A DNA stretch of 64,000 bases from Callipepla californica brunnescens (GCA_023055505.1 JALIRH010000026.1:10369591-10433590), one strand, 5' to 3'. Counted from the first letter of the stretch, positions 37,706 to 52,287 are shown. The notes: generated from the sequence alone by a model not told the origin. Translations and numbers: made by a program.

Positions 37706-39374
37706 TGAACTAAAACTGAAATTGCTTTTAACTGCCTACCTACGTTCTCCCAGAAAGGAAAACTGTTGTCAGTAAAGCAGCTGTTACATAATGCTCTCTA
37801 GACAAAATACTGGAGGCTGCACATTGTTCAGTAGTCTGACTCGCTTATTTGTCAGATAGTGATTTCTGTGAAAAACTGCATCGGCATAAGGACCTTGATG
37901 CATCATGTCACTTTATCTCTCCCTCTACTCCTGTACATATTAAATTTCTTACAAACAGGTGAAGTGATCCGAGTGAGATTAGTCTGTGTTCCAAGTTTGT
38001 TAAACAATGAAGTGGATATGGCAGGAGTACTTTCAAGTGATGGTGATGATGACTGGTGTAAATTTGGGATCAAAGCTAGTCTCATTCAAAAGAATGCTTA
38101 ATTATTATTCTGAAAGAAAGAGAAATTGAAAAGTATACCTCTTCTGGTATTCCAAAGGTAATCTAATTAGATTCAAGCTTATTTTCGTGCACATTAGAAA
38201 GCAGTTCACTAGCTTAGAGCACAGTGGGTCATTACCTGTGTTTTCTAAGTTGCTCCCTTAGGATATGTAGCTGTTGATAACACACTTTGATGGAACAGTG
38301 GGAGCAAAACCAAAACATTTTAGCAAGTTGGTTTTTGTCTTTGGATGCAAGCATCCAAATTCCTCTCATTTTCTGTGTTTTTCTCCTGTGTTAAACCATC
38401 ACGTTCTGCTTAAGCTAGCAAAATGCCCTTTTCTCTGTGAACAGACAGACAAGACTCAGTTACTTGCATCTCACAAAAGTGAGCATCCGCTCTTAACAGT
38501 GTAGAAGCAGTGAGCCTGCTTAAACAAAGGCTGTGAGGTGTAAATCCAGGAAGTTTTTCAGGAAGCATGTGATTTTGATGAAGGACTATAAATCACTATC
38601 TGAGGCAGCAAAGGCCCTTGTGTACACCCTGCTGTAGACTGATGTAGTAGGACTGCATAAAGGAAATCTTTGGAAAATCGATAGACCATCTGTCCCTCTG
38701 CGGATGTTGTTTCCTCATTGTTTCAAATGAACTTCACTTACTGTTTTAAGAATGGCATTTCTTATTTACTTAGGACGATTTAATATTGATCTAGGAAGTT
38801 CACTTGTCAGCAGCAGCACCATGTCCAGAAATAGCTCTGTTCTTTGAAGTATTTCTGCTGTTACTGTGAAGTTCTGTGCAGTCATCAGTAAGAGGAATAG
38901 TAAGGAAAGGCTATTTTGTGCAAGCCTTGGAGCACTTGGAAAGGCAGTGGCACTGTGCTTAAACGTTGTACAGCATGTAGGAAGTGTTACTCAAAGTGAG
39001 AAAAAAATTCTAATTGAAGTCATTGGACTTTCTGAGCAAGTTCTTGTGCTCAGGAAACAACCAGCCTGAGAGCTGGATAGATATTTTTCAGATAAGCATT
39101 TTGAAATTCACTAGATCTTGGTTGTAGTTGTGTGGCGGTCCCTATTGGGCTGACTGTGGCCTGCCTCTGCAGCTCTTGTCATCATAGCCCTCACTGAGGA
39201 TGCTGGATGCCCCCTCCCAAGCATCAGCTTTGTGAGTGGTGCCAAGCTCCAGATGTATACCTTGGACTGCTCAACTCTTGGCCATGCTCAAAAACATGTT
39301 TCATTTGATATTTTTGTCCATACTATGTTCTTAATTTCAGAGGTTTTGGGCATTACTAACTTTTGGGAGAAGAA

Positions 39375-39405
39375 TATGTATATATATATATATATATGTA
39401 TATAT
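39375..39405. repeat. (TA)n microsatellite
   Basis: About 31 bases of TA repeat interrupted by TG near both ends. Likely length-polymorphic. Confidence 0.95.
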
Positions 39406-40899
39406 TTCTAGAGATTTTGTAGGAGTGGTGTTATTTTTGTATACTTGATGCAACCTGGTTTCTGTGAGCCCTTACCTGAAACAGTGTTGCTTCAGAAGTT
39501 CTCACCATTATGAATAAACAAATTCTGTAGGGCTTGAATTAAAATACTGCTACATGTTTTATCATTGTACCTGGTTCTCTACAAGTGGTTAGTGTAAGTC
39601 CATCTGAGTAGTGTTTTTGCCACTTTTTTCTTTCCTCCATAGAGTTTGAATCGTAAAAGGTCTCTTGAGAGAGAGAAGTTTTTTTTTTTTCTTCTAATTG
39701 TTCACCTCTCCCAGTAGATAATCCAATTTTCTTAATTAAACTATAACTCATAGCTTGCTTTCCTTTGTGGAATAATGACAAATTAGCTAACACTATATGT
39801 AGACTGATTAGGAATGAATGTTTGTCTGACTAATCTGTGAACTATCGTAACTTTTCAAACAGATGGCATGAGATGTATTGCAAAGCACAAGGATTTAATG
39901 CTGTGTTATGTAAATGATTTAATTCAGCTGTGACAATGTGTTATAACCAAACAGTGAACCTTACATCAAGCACTCTGTATGTGTGGATTAAAACAAATTA
40001 TCTTGTTGGTAGTAAGAAATAAAAAAAGATTCCTGCATATGTTGGTAGAAAATAGTAAGAACACACTGCTGAATTAGTTGAAAAATCAGGTAACCTGTTG
40101 TCACTAGTGTACCGTGTGAAGGTGTGGAAATGTGGCATACTGAATGCAAATGCAGCCTTAGGCGAGTTGGCACAATCTTGTTAGAGACTGCTTATTTTAT
40201 AATAATCTGTAAATGAGGTCTGGCATTGCCCACCACCCATGTAATTCAACTGGTTTATATTTGTTTAAACGTTGATACAATAAGAATACATAACCGGGAG
40301 GAAAAGGATGGCTATGTTAACTTGTTACGTGCCTGGGCCTGCAGTAACTGCAGTGAGGTATTCAGAAAAAGCTGTGAAGATAACTTACAGGGTGCCTCTG
40401 TGTATGGTTAAGTTACAGCTCTTGCACAGAGTGCAAACAGTTGCCAAACAGATTGTTAGGCTGAACAGTTTGGTTGAAATAACTGTTTCTTTTTGACAGG
40501 TAATGTAATGAAATCTGAGAACACAGTACAGCAAATCCTGCTACAGAGTATAAATAAAAGGGAGAAATGGACTATTTATAACCTTTAAATAATTACTTTC
40601 AAAACCAGGAAAGCTTTTAATTCACTTTAGTAAGTGAAGTTTAATGTTGCAAACATCTTTTCTTTATTGGAGCATGATATTGGATTCTACAGACTGTACA
40701 TGAAACTGGATTTCTTTAGCTACAGTGCTTGGCTTGAGATGTGCTGTCATGCTGCTTTTTCTTCCAGTGGTGCAACCTGATAATGTTTTCAGCTCAGTAC
40801 TTAACTTCAGCTATGCTAGGAGATAACTGGAGCCTGAAGTTGATAAAGAAGGCAGAGAAGTAAGAGCAATCCAAATGATAACACAAAATAAACAAAGGG

Positions 40900-40921
40900 C
40901 TCAGTTTTCTAGAAAACTGAG
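40900..40921. repeat. 22-bp perfect palindrome
   Basis: The half-arm CTCAGTTTTCT is followed at once by its exact reverse complement. No spacer and no mismatch. Symmetry stops at the next base on each side. Confidence 0.95.
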
Positions 40922-41457
40922 TTGTGTAACAGCAAGAGCATTAGGAAGCAGTAGGGTATCTATCATGCAGAGCAACTCTTGAGTTTTTCTCTTAAAACCA
41001 CTTGGAGAGGTGAGTACCTGTTTCCAGCCACATTTGTGGGGGATATTTTTTCAACAAATGCCTAAATTGCCATTAGAGAGGAAACTAAGTTGCAAGAGAG
41101 ATTCTAAGAATTGAGTACTGAAATGCATATCTATTTTATGTAAAATTAGTCACTGTTTCTCTGTAATGTTGCTTCCAAGAAATAGAGAATCTATTTCCAG
41201 CATCATAATCAACACCTTGGGGAATCTATTATGTTTGTATACAGCGCAAGAGTTATACCAATTTTGATGGCAAAATGTCTGATGCCGTAGTAAGTCTCTA
41301 GATTGCAAATGTATTCATGAGTACAAGTGGATTCTGTTGAAGGATGGGTGGGAATGATGCTTGTCCTCAGACCAAAATGTGACCTGAAATATAGACTGTA
41401 TTTGTTGTTTGGCATGCTTCACTTTCTTCTCATAGCTTAATGTTGTCCTTTTTTAAT

Positions 41458-41665
41458 AGAACCCTTAGAGTTGGAAGGAACCTTTTAAAGGTCACCTAGT
41501 TCAACTCCCCTGCAATGAACAGGGACATGCAGAGCCTTCTCTTTTCCAGGTTGAACAGCCCCAACTCTCTCAGCCTGTCATCGTAGGAGAGGTGATCTAT
41601 TCCTTGGATCATTTTTGTGGCCCTGCTCTGGATATACTGTAACAGGCCCATGTCTCTTGTTGTTG
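41458..41665 (-). mobile_element. CR1 LINE 3' end with internal deletion
   Basis: The plus strand has GTTGGAAGGAACC, CACCTAGTTCAACTCCCCTG and CAATGAACAGGGACATGCAG from the extreme 3' end of CR1. It then jumps directly to AGCCTTCTCTTTTCCAGG, GTTGAACAGCCCCAACTCTC, TCAGCCTGTCATCGTAGGAG and GTGGCCCTGCTCTGGAT, which normally lie a few hundred bases further into the element. The middle is missing, so it is a 5'-truncated insertion that later suffered a deletion near 41534. Minus-strand orientation, as for the other four CR1 pieces. Confidence 0.95.
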
Positions 41666-44600
41666 TAATTTTCTCTTTATTTTATCCTGTGTTGTCCTTA
41701 CTGCATGTAAATAATTTTTAGAGAGGAAGAACAGAGACAGTGGATGTGGATTGAGGCCATAGTAATTTCCAGCTAAATGCAGTATAAAGCAGTGTATGTG
41801 GAGAAAATGTATGTGATTGTGAAGCTTCTTATACTAATCATGATCCTCAGAATAGCTCTACTGTGTTATTTCAAGGTATCTGTTTGTTTTGTGGGCTAGG
41901 TATCAGATTATTTCCACATGGAAATGCATTTGAAGAATAACTTCATAGCCCTTCTTAGCCCTCCCAGGACATTTTCTGTAAGAACACAGTCCCCTCTTCA
42001 ATTGCTCAGTGTTTTCAGTGCAATTAATCTCTGTGCTTTTAGAACTTGATTCATTTTTAACACAGTAATCTCAACAGTGATTACAGTGCAGTTAGGAAAG
42101 AGTAAAATAGATTATTGTAAACACCTTTTGTCTCAATAAATATTTGTTGTTGTGTCAATGCACTTTGTCAGGCTTTGGGTTTTTTAAATCAGATAGGGAA
42201 ATCATTTAGACACTAATTAAATGGCTAGAACAAATAGAAGAATCTGCAAAGAATATGGAAACTTGTTTTTCAGCATGGCATAGTTTTATTATCAGGGTAT
42301 CGCTATTTGGTAGATTCCTGTTGACTGTGGAACAGCCTATAAATCTTCCATCCTTCTGGGAATTTACTGGCACCTGTAGAAAAGCTTTGAAAGAGTAATC
42401 TTTCAAAGTGAAGGAGACTACAAAAGTGGTTGTACAAGTGTTGGTTAATTGCCCCAAAGCAGGTAAGGAGACAAAACCCTTCATGAGATCCCCTGCATGC
42501 TCCTTTTGTGTAGTACCTTTTGTGCAGTGGCACCAGTCAATGCTGCATGTATGTTAATGACTTATACGGGCTGCAGGTAGAGAAAGATCGACGTATCTGT
42601 GGTTGTTAAATCTCAGAAAGGTCCATCTGGGGCTCATGGACGTTGCTCCAGCTGTGATACAGCAATAATGTGGTGGGTCTGGTGCAGGGCATATCTCCCA
42701 TGTGAATGAGAACTTTTTTTTTTACTATAAGCCTACCACTTGCCATTTTCTCATGCTTGATGTGAAGAGTTTTGTGCTAGTAGTTCAATATGTTGTGGGT
42801 TTGCTTTTGTTTATTGAACAGGCTGCTGCTATTTACATATGACCTAGAAAATTATATCAGGTGTCAGTTAAAAACAAAACAAAACAACCACAATTATATA
42901 GCAGCAAAAGAAATTAATCAAGTAACTGAATGACATCAAGTTTGTTTTTTGAATTAGTGAAAGAAACGGTAAACTATGATGTAAACTATGTTGAAGAGCA
43001 TGTGGTGACAGTTTACTTCCAAAAGAGAAAAGGCCCTGTCCTGGTTTTAAATCTGTAACTAGTTCTCCTACATAACCAAGTTCACCTCTTTATAGGCATT
43101 TGTGTTAAGCAGTAATGATATATAATTCACTTTATCCATGCAATCATTATTAAATCCTTTCATTACAGTGAGTTTTGTGAACTCCCTACCCTCAGGGAAA
43201 ATCAGGATATGTAGATGCTGTTGGTATTAAGAGCTTTTGATTACAGCATCTGCTTTTTGTTTGGAGTGGGGATAAAACTGAGGTCCAGATGACGGACTCT
43301 GCACTGAAAATTTCCTGGTGAATGTTATTCATAGAGTGAAAATCTCCTAAAGCAACTTGGGTAGCAGGCTGGATTGTCTTATCACTAAAAATAAATGCCT
43401 GAACTCAAATCATGGAAATGCATAGGAGGAGGAGTTTTGCACCATCAAATGAGAAAATCCAATTTATTTATATGGTGGGTCAAAATAATTACATCTCTCA
43501 CACTCCAGGTGTTTACCTAATGCAGTGTTCATGTTTGATTCCAATTTTTACAGAGACTGACAAAGAAAGGTATTTTTGGAATATAGGACTAACTGTGGTA
43601 TTCAAATTTATTCTTTATATGCTGTTGGCATGCAGGTGAATGATCTGCTTCACTAAGTAGAAACCCAAGACATTAGGTACTTCAATCTATATTTGGGCTC
43701 CTTAAGAATGTACTATGACTTTATAGGTTCATTAGCTTTGAGTGCAAGTTTGAGTCTCAATTCTGTACTAAAATACTCAGTGAAGAACATTGTCCTTGGG
43801 AAATCTTCTACTTCACTTGTATACGCAAGTCCAGCAGCAAAATCTTTCGAAGAGAAGTGTTAAAGTAATCAGCCTGATTCAAATTGTGACTAAATTAACT
43901 GCATCAGGTTTTAAAGGAATTGATTAAACTACTGTTTTAAGCAAAGAATTGTCATTTGTTGCAGATGAACGATGCACTCTGCTGTGCATAATACTCAGAC
44001 CCATCAAAAATCAACATGTCTGACACTGAAATAACATGTTGAACTCTGAAGCAACTGTAGCTGCTATTGAAAGGTCTTTTCAACAGGCTGATTTTTTTTT
44101 TCCTTTATTTGTAATAAGAGTATCTTTGGAGATCATCCTGCGTGCTTGTCAATGCAGTTATAGAATGTGTATATAAACCCTTCTGCTTTGACTTACATAT
44201 TTGTTTATCTTTATGAACAATTATTTAAGAAACAAATCAGCAGCATTGTCTTTCGTGATCCTGGGAAGTCTTGTTCTTTGTCCGTCCTTCTTGACTCAGT
44301 GCCCTGTACCTGGCTGAGAATAATTACTGTTCTCATTATAAAGTGCTGTTATTTTTCTAAGCTCAGATGATGTTGGTAGAGAAAATAAACTTTCAAGTGT
44401 AATTTCAATCTAGTATATTCTTCTGGATATTCAAAGTGAAGTGTTGGTATTTGAAAAGAAAGTGGCAAGGAAAGTATTTCTTCGCATCACTTAAGAATAA
44501 ATTACCATTGCAGTAACATTTGCAGCAAACTAGAGAAGGGAAGTGTTTGTTTACATTTTGGTACTTGAAAGGTCTTCATTGGAGTGGTTGCCTCATATGC

Positions 44601-47600
44601 CAGAAATGTACCTTTTAATTCAGTTTAAGTAAACACAAGAGGTTTTTTTTCTGTAGTTTTCACAGATTTGAGATAAGCATAGTTAAGCTTTAGATGATGG
44701 ACTTGTTCCTTGCTGGGCTAATCAATACTGAAAATCACTTGCCCCAACTATAATTATGTGAAGGCAGAATATGTAAGGAAAATAAAGCAAATCTGTTGGT
44801 TAGGAAGCTCTTTGAAGATTAAAGCCTCAGATTAAACATTCATGAATAAATTATCAAAAGCTTTATCAAATGGTTAAACCTTGGAAAAAACTTGACAGCA
44901 CTCCTGTGTCTCTTTCCTCGTCTGCCTAGAATGCATGCTTTATAGAAATGCAAAAAGACTTCCTTGTTTAAAAGTAATCATTTAATTTAAATGCATTTTT
45001 CTCCAGAAGTTATTTCTGTCTTTTAAAGGCGATTTTCACATTTAAAAGCAGATGCCTGGCATGTTTTCAGCTGTGGGGTACAGTATTCTATATTTTCTTC
45101 TAATGCTTTTTATTAACCTTTCTGAAAAATGAGGATGCTATTTGTAAATCTCCAAGGTATTTTTCTGAAGTAGTTATGTTTTTTCTTATTACTATACAGT
45201 TAATGCATCCAGTTGTTCCTAATGCCTAGAAGCTGTGGTGAAAGGGATAGGTGAGGTGACCATTGGAAGAGACCACGACACCTTGAGCTGACATGCATTC
45301 TGGAATGTATTTCTTTGGCAACACATACAATACATTGTTAGCTGTTCATGTTCTACAGATGTGCATCACACACAGGTGAGAGCTTTCAGCTCTACAGTTC
45401 CTACCAGATCTGTCCTTTGCTACGGAAAACCATTGTGCCTCTGACCTGATGCTGATGTGCGTTGATGACAGCTCAGCTACTGCATGTAGCAGTTTTTCTC
45501 CTCAGGCTGCAGGTTCCACAAGGTATCAGACATGCATGTATCACATTTCTTCTCTGGCTACTCCGTCTGCCCTGGGACTATTGTCTTAGCTATTTATTGC
45601 TTTCCACATCAAATCATTGGCGTAGTCCTGGGCCAGTCTCCCTCACTTCTTCCTTCCCTGAGGCTAATTAGTGGTTACTCCTATTGTTTCTATCACTCTC
45701 TGGCATCCTGTCCATATGTACAATAAGAAATGTTACTTTTGCTATCCAACACATATTGGATTAATCTAGCCAGTCTGAACTGGGTGGGTTTACTCAAGTC
45801 TCATTTTTCTAGAAAGTGCTTTGGGTAAGTTACCCTTGGTGATATTTAATAGAAAAATGAGAGTGCTGGTGGAATATTGACTAGTAAAGCTAATGGCACA
45901 ACTGCAGTGTTGATGCAGTCACCTATCTGATGATAGAAGAGCTCTCTAGTTAGGAACGTGGTAGTTAATGGAGTACTCTTGTGCTCCCCATCTGAGTCTC
46001 TGATCTCTCCATAGAAACCTCTCTTCAGTCGTATGGTAGAATGACATGGATTTCATGCAATTGAGTGATGAAATTTGAAATATTAAAGATATGCTGTAGA
46101 AGCCATTTTCTTTGCTTGAACTGCATTATTCCATCTACAACAGAGTCTGGAAAGGTTGAAAGGGTGCCTCAGCAGCTTTTCTTTTACTTTGGGACTTATA
46201 CTTTTAAATGATTAAGAAAAATTTGGAGGGTTATAAAATTTTCAAGTGTATTCTTTTAAAGTAGATAGCTTCTCTAAATTGACCAAAGAACCTACTGAAT
46301 TTCAGAGGGAAAAAAAGTGTATGATTTGGTGCCATTTCTCTGGAATGCCTTCTAGGAAGCAAAAAATCATCTTTTAAGAGCTGATTGCCATAGTACTGCC
46401 AGCTTACTAAACCAGTTTTTGCTCACAGTTTTTCATCAGTTCTAAGTGTGTAATACTGATCTGAGTGCAAAGTTATGCATATTGTTTTCCTAACTTAAAA
46501 ATCATTTGTACGCATCTCTACTGATACTTGGGTTTTTTGAATGCACGATGACTTAGGAATTAGATGTAGAGTCATTTGAGCTGTTTGCATTATGTCCTGC
46601 TGCAGTAGGTAGCAGATATCCTGGAGCCCATATGCATGAAAATGTATTCAAAATTGTTGGAAACATTATTATAAAAATAGACGACTTTAGGAAGAATCAG
46701 ATTCAGAGGGAAGCTGTTGAACTACGAGTCATAACTAGCAAGTTAATCATTTATACACTGATGCGTAAGAGAAGAGAGAAGACGCAGCTTTATTGATTTT
46801 AGGGGGTCTGAGGATCCAGCTCCTGGAATCCTTGCCTGAAGACATGTAAAAATGTTTTCTTTTACTTTTTTTGAGATGCTGAGGAGGCAGAGTACAGAAG
46901 GCTTTTAGATCTCAACTGTTCATCCTGCTGATGACAAATAAGCAGAGCTTATGTCATTTCTATTTAGCCTGGAGCACTGTCCTGAAACTGTGCATAAGAC
47001 AGCTTGAATGCTGGATCCAGAGCAGTGTACTGGGTCAAAGTGTGGCAGTGGATAAGGCCAGCATTAGTGAGACAGCATGTCTGGATGCTTTGCAGCGCTC
47101 TTGTCTGTCCTCATGCCTCAATTTAGAGACATCAGTTCAAATTCTTTTCAGTGCTGAAAAGTTCCAAAAGGGAGGAAACTTTTTGTGTAGTCTCAAGAGG
47201 CCATATTGCTGACTCCATGCGTGCAAGTCAGACAGTGAAAGGTTTCATAGAATTTAAGAATAATGCCCACAGCATGAATCACTAATGCCATTGCTGAGTA
47301 GCTGGGATCCAACCATGTTTCTTGCATTTCTTGAATGTTGCTACTACATCAGCTTCTCAGGACATTTTGTCCAACACCAGGAGGCTGACAGACAGGTCCC
47401 TGTTCGGCCTGCAGCATTACTTACACTTGGGTGCTGTCAGTGATGAAACTGTATAGTAAGGATTCAAAACAGACTATAGGTGACAGCAGGTGTTCAATTA
47501 CTCACTGTCTGATAACCCTTTTCTTGCCTTAACCCCTGCTGCCCATTACAAAGCAACATACTGTGCTGCTGGACCTGTTATTGAATCCATTTGTGGTGCT

Positions 47601-50600
47601 CAGATAATGCCCCGTAGAAGCCTGAGAAATTTTGGTGGGATTTTTAACTAGTTCCCTAAAATGCCCATGAAGTTATTGTGAGTTTCTGTATATATTCTGA
47701 AACTGAGTTTTCACGCATGGAGCAGCAGATGGTGAAGAACTATTAGTAGTTAGCACTTTTACAGTATGTTGGTCAACGACTGCACATCGTTCATGCACAT
47801 CAGGTTAATCAGCATCACCTAGGGATTGGGATTGTATCTATTTTGCTTAGAGACACTACAGCCTGGGAGGGTTTTGCATTGTTCCCAGATTCACACATCA
47901 CAGACAGATGATGAAATTAGAAATACCTTTCTTCTAGGCATTCCTGGACTCCGTATTTGCTAACAGAACATTGCTCAGTAAGTACCTGATGGAAGATTTG
48001 TTTGAAGGCAATCGTACTTCTCAATATTCAGAGCTCTGCAGGCCTTTGCAAGTGCAGGGGATGCAGCCTGCTTGTCTCACTGTGAGCTTCCTTCAGGTGA
48101 TTTTGGAGCCCAACGGTGTGTCCCTGTACGTAATCTGTAGTGGGAAGTTAACATTTTATGGGTTTTCCAAATACAGGCAGCTCCTCATTTATGCTTGGAA
48201 TTACTTTCTGAAGTTGTTCATGGTTGATTGTTTTCTAAAAAGTAATTTTTATAAAGCAATTTATGTAGCTTTTTTTTATTCAGTTGTATCAATATTTTTG
48301 TATAGTAATTTGTGTTTCTATTTCCTTTTGGGCCAATTTTGCATGCACGGTAACTAATGTCTCAAGTACATTTGGTATGGCTTCAATTTATGTGTTCTAC
48401 AGTGAATTACGTGTTCTGCACAGAAGCATTTCCATGAGTATAGGAGTCAGAGAGAAGATTTTGATTGTTTTTTTTTTGCACTTTGTTCAGCACTGATTAC
48501 TAGAGGATTCAGTATTTATTGGTTTAGCTGCTTTGTCATCCAGATAAGATGCTGTGCTTTTCAACCATATAGTTAGTATTTTTTTCCCTCTGCGTGGAAT
48601 ATTTCAAACTTTTATACGAATTCCAATCTGTATATAGCCAGTTGCATTTCATTAGGATTACTAGAGTAACCCTTGGGAAAATATCTGTGTTTTGTGATGG
48701 CTGAATATAAACAAGGTGCTCTGGAGAGCCAAAAAATCTTTTCATTGTGACTACAGCTGGAAACTAGTGCTGAGATTGAATTTTGTCTGTTGTTTCAAAG
48801 TTTAAAATTGTTTGCCGTTGTCCATAAAAAGTATGGGTCCTTCATCTTGTAAGTGGGGTGGGATCCTTTTGGACAGCTTGTTAAACTTCATGTGTCAGCC
48901 TGCTGATGTGCTACCACTGCTGCCCTGTAGAGAAGGCTGGCTTGTCCATGCCTTGATTTTCTCACATGCACTGCCCTGTAACAGTTTGAAAGCTTGCTGA
49001 GAACCTGTTCAGGATAAAGTGCTGGCAGGGTACGCGGTATAAATTGCTATATAATGTTACCTATGAAAAAGACTGTAGAAACATATTACAGAACTTCATG
49101 GTTGGCATAGGCCTGTGCCATTCCAGCTTGCTTCCAAGGGAAAAATACCACGGGCTCCAGCAAGATAATGTGCTCAGATACGAACTCCATTACTTTAAAC
49201 AATGAAAGGCTGACATAGCAAATGTAATACTGTATCAGCTTGGGCATCATGCCCCACTGCAGATGTCCTGAGAGTTTATTGCTTTAGACAGAAATAAAAT
49301 CTCAGTCTGCAGGTCTGTGCATGGCTGTTATCAAATTGGTATGAATGCTTGATGAAGAGAGCTTACAATTAAGGAAACACTCAAACCTCCTGCAGTGATA
49401 ATGTTCAAGGCACTGATGTGAAAACATACCCTTGCTACCTGGGTTGGTATAAACTATTGCTCTGGAACACACAATGCTTATACCTGGTACTTTTAAGATC
49501 TTGTGATGTTCTATTAATGATTACTGTTATTAGCAGTAGTGAATTTTGAGAAGTCTTGACCTTGAAGTAATTGAAAAATATCTTTGAAGAGATTAACATT
49601 TTGAAGAAAAAAGACCAATGATCCCATATAGATTGCTTTTCTGTTTTGTTACATTTGAATTTTGAAAATAGTTTTTGAGTTTTCCTTAATCCTATTATTG
49701 TGAGGTTGGACTTAAAGCACTAGAAGATGTCGACTGCTCTGATTGAAATGTATAATTTGTAGTCTATTTACTGAGATACAGGGACAGAATGAGAGAAATA
49801 TTTGAGGTATGAATGCTGTAGATGTAGATGTGTTAACTTTGCACTGCTGGAAACAGCAATAAGCATAGTTACATAGACATTATTCTCGTTTGTAATAATC
49901 CAGTTAAATGCATTTTTCAGAATCAGGTTATTATGTTTTGTGAACACAGAACACATCTTCCCTAATATAATAGTTGGAATTTTAGAAGAAGTAGAGTCAG
50001 TTTACAATAGAAAATATAAAGTGAGTTAAATCCTTTCCAGTGCTACTTGACCAAGATTTTATTGTAGATGGCTACTGATAGGAAATATAGTCACATACAA
50101 AGTATAGTAACTGCAAGTGCTTAATGTTTCAAAGTTTATTTTTGTATTGTTAGTATGTGTTATTTCAGGAGAAAAAATATAGGAGTAGCGTTAAGAACTC
50201 CTTTGTATTTTTGTGGTCCATTGTTGATGTGATCCTGAGAATCTCAGTTCTTAAGAAAAAACGAAAGAATTAGTGACTGCTGATAAGACAGAGATAGATC
50301 TGTACGGTGATATCGGAGAAACTGATAAGTTTCAGGATTTTCATACAGGATTCAAAACTATGTGCCATTTTTGATTCATCTTCTGTTTAGATTTTGGAAG
50401 TTAGTTTGTATGCTCTCTGAGACAGCAGTGTAGACTTATCTAATAGTTTTGGTGTAGTCATGAAGACTTTCTCATTGTGTTGATACAAAGGTGACAAAAC
50501 AGTTGCATACATGTAATATTTTTATTACTTTATTTATGGGATACATAATAATGTATCAATAATACAAATTATTGATTTCCAGCACTACATGTTCATCATA

Positions 50601-52163
50601 AATTCTCATTGTTCTGGCAGCTAATAACTGAAGAAAGTTTGTAACATCTGATATAGCAATTCTGTAGGCAAAATGACAATTGCTTGTGATGCTCTGCAGA
50701 ATGTGCACGTGAGTTGAGATGACTGCAATGACCTGAATGTGATGTAAAAACAAAAAAGTTTTGTGTGACAATATCCTGAGTTTAATTATAGGTTGATGAA
50801 GGAAAAAAAGTGAAATTTATGTATTTTACTGCTGTAAAGAATATGTAGTATTTCATGGCAAGAAAAGTGTTCAGATAGTTTGGAAGGTCAGATGACATTT
50901 TGTTCTTTCAGAAAGTTCATTCTTCAGACTGCTAGTACTGTGTGTCTGGATACATGCAAATACCCTCAGGCCTCATGGGAAGCAAAGAAATGTCTGAAAG
51001 ATACCGCTGTACCAGGTAGCAAGAATGGTGTTCTGAAAATTGAGGCTAATTCTGAGTACCAGAAGTTTGTGCTGGAGGAAATGATGTGAAGACTGTGTGG
51101 ACTGTAGAAAGGGGGAGGAATGAAAACTTGCATCTTCACCATAATTAATGAGTAATTTGGATTTCACTATAGTTGCTATTTTTTTTTTAGCCTATGTGTC
51201 TGTATGGTGCGGAATTTCTAATGGGAGAATAGGAAGGGGCAAAGATTCCCTTTCAATTATTACTGAAGTTTTCACCTCTCTACAGTGTATAAGAACTTAG
51301 TGATTGAGGTCTTACATTATGTGCTGGACAAATAACTTGGGTGCCATTGATAACTGAGTGCTTCTCTGCTTCCCTCGTGATAGATTCACTATTTGGGAGA
51401 ACTGTACAGTATCAGTGAATGAAATCTTAGAATTGTTTATCCAACCTGGAGGACTTTAGGAGGTATTTTCATTAATCACCTGCTGGCACTGCTGTGAAAG
51501 TATCTATTAACCAGCAACTGTAAGGACACAAAAATTTCCAAAAACTCTGTTAGAAGAGGCCCTGGTACTTTGCTAGTGTTAGCAAGCTGTTTTACTTACT
51601 CAATTTACTTCTGCAATTAGAAGTAATGATCTGTTTTCATAATGTTTCACCACTGTGAACTATTATTCCTCAATTCTTTACATATGTTATGATGCAGCAT
51701 GCAAATATATGTAAAATCCCTGGATGAATATTTTCTGATTAAACTTATGACCAAGACTTAAATGACTCCCTTGCTGTAACATCTATAGCCAAACTCCTCA
51801 GAAGAATTCAGAAACTTTTGCTATTCATGACAAATGAGGCAACTACCTATTGTGAATTTATTATGGTAATATTTCTTGTATGTACTTAATATGTATTTTT
51901 GGCATACATCGCTATTCTGTGTTGAATGGTGAAAATTAGTGATTTACTCCAGAATGTTAATTCAGTACTGCCTAAAATGGGCAAGGTGCCGATGGAATGG
52001 ATAGTGTAGCAGTGCTGGCAATGGTAACTGGCTCTTACTTGAGTGTTTTGATCCCTGGACTTGAAGAGCAGAGGAAATTCTAACCGTCTGTGTAAGAAAT
52101 ATATAGTATTTGTTAATTGGTGTTAAAGTCTGTGACTTGGGAAGAGGAGTAAAGAAGAGTTTA
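41666..52163. other. Repeat-poor non-coding DNA
   Basis: About 10.5 kb without a recognised repeat family or gene. Open frames at 42206-42533 (minus, 92 and 76 codons), 46931-47212 and 47971-48357 (plus, 93 and 128 codons) carry no domain I know. A small AT-rich hairpin with 9-bp arms sits at 50555-50576. Confidence 0.6.
50555..50576. repeat. Small AT-rich inverted repeat
   Basis: Perfect 9-bp arms, ATCAATAAT and ATTATTGAT, around a 4-base loop. Short, and plausible by chance in AT-rich DNA. Confidence 0.7.
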
Positions 52164-52287
52164 TGTTGTGATTCAACCCAGCAGGTGGCTGAGCACCACA
52201 CAGTCATTCTCTCTCCCCTGTCCCACTGGGAATGGTGGGAGTGAATCAGGAAAAAAAAAAATTGAGTTGAGATTAAAAAAAAAAAGG

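Larger units (their letters stand above)
37706..41457. other. Non-coding DNA
   Basis: Contains a TA-rich microsatellite (39375-39405) and a 22-bp perfect palindrome (40900-40921). A frame at 37859-38101 follows a pyrimidine tract and AAACAG, but I do not recognise the product. No gene called. Confidence 0.6.

Noticed and set aside
49700..49735. GAGGTTGGACTTAAAG resembling a plus-strand CR1 end
   Set aside because: Match is short, the neighbouring CR1 blocks and terminal octamers are absent.
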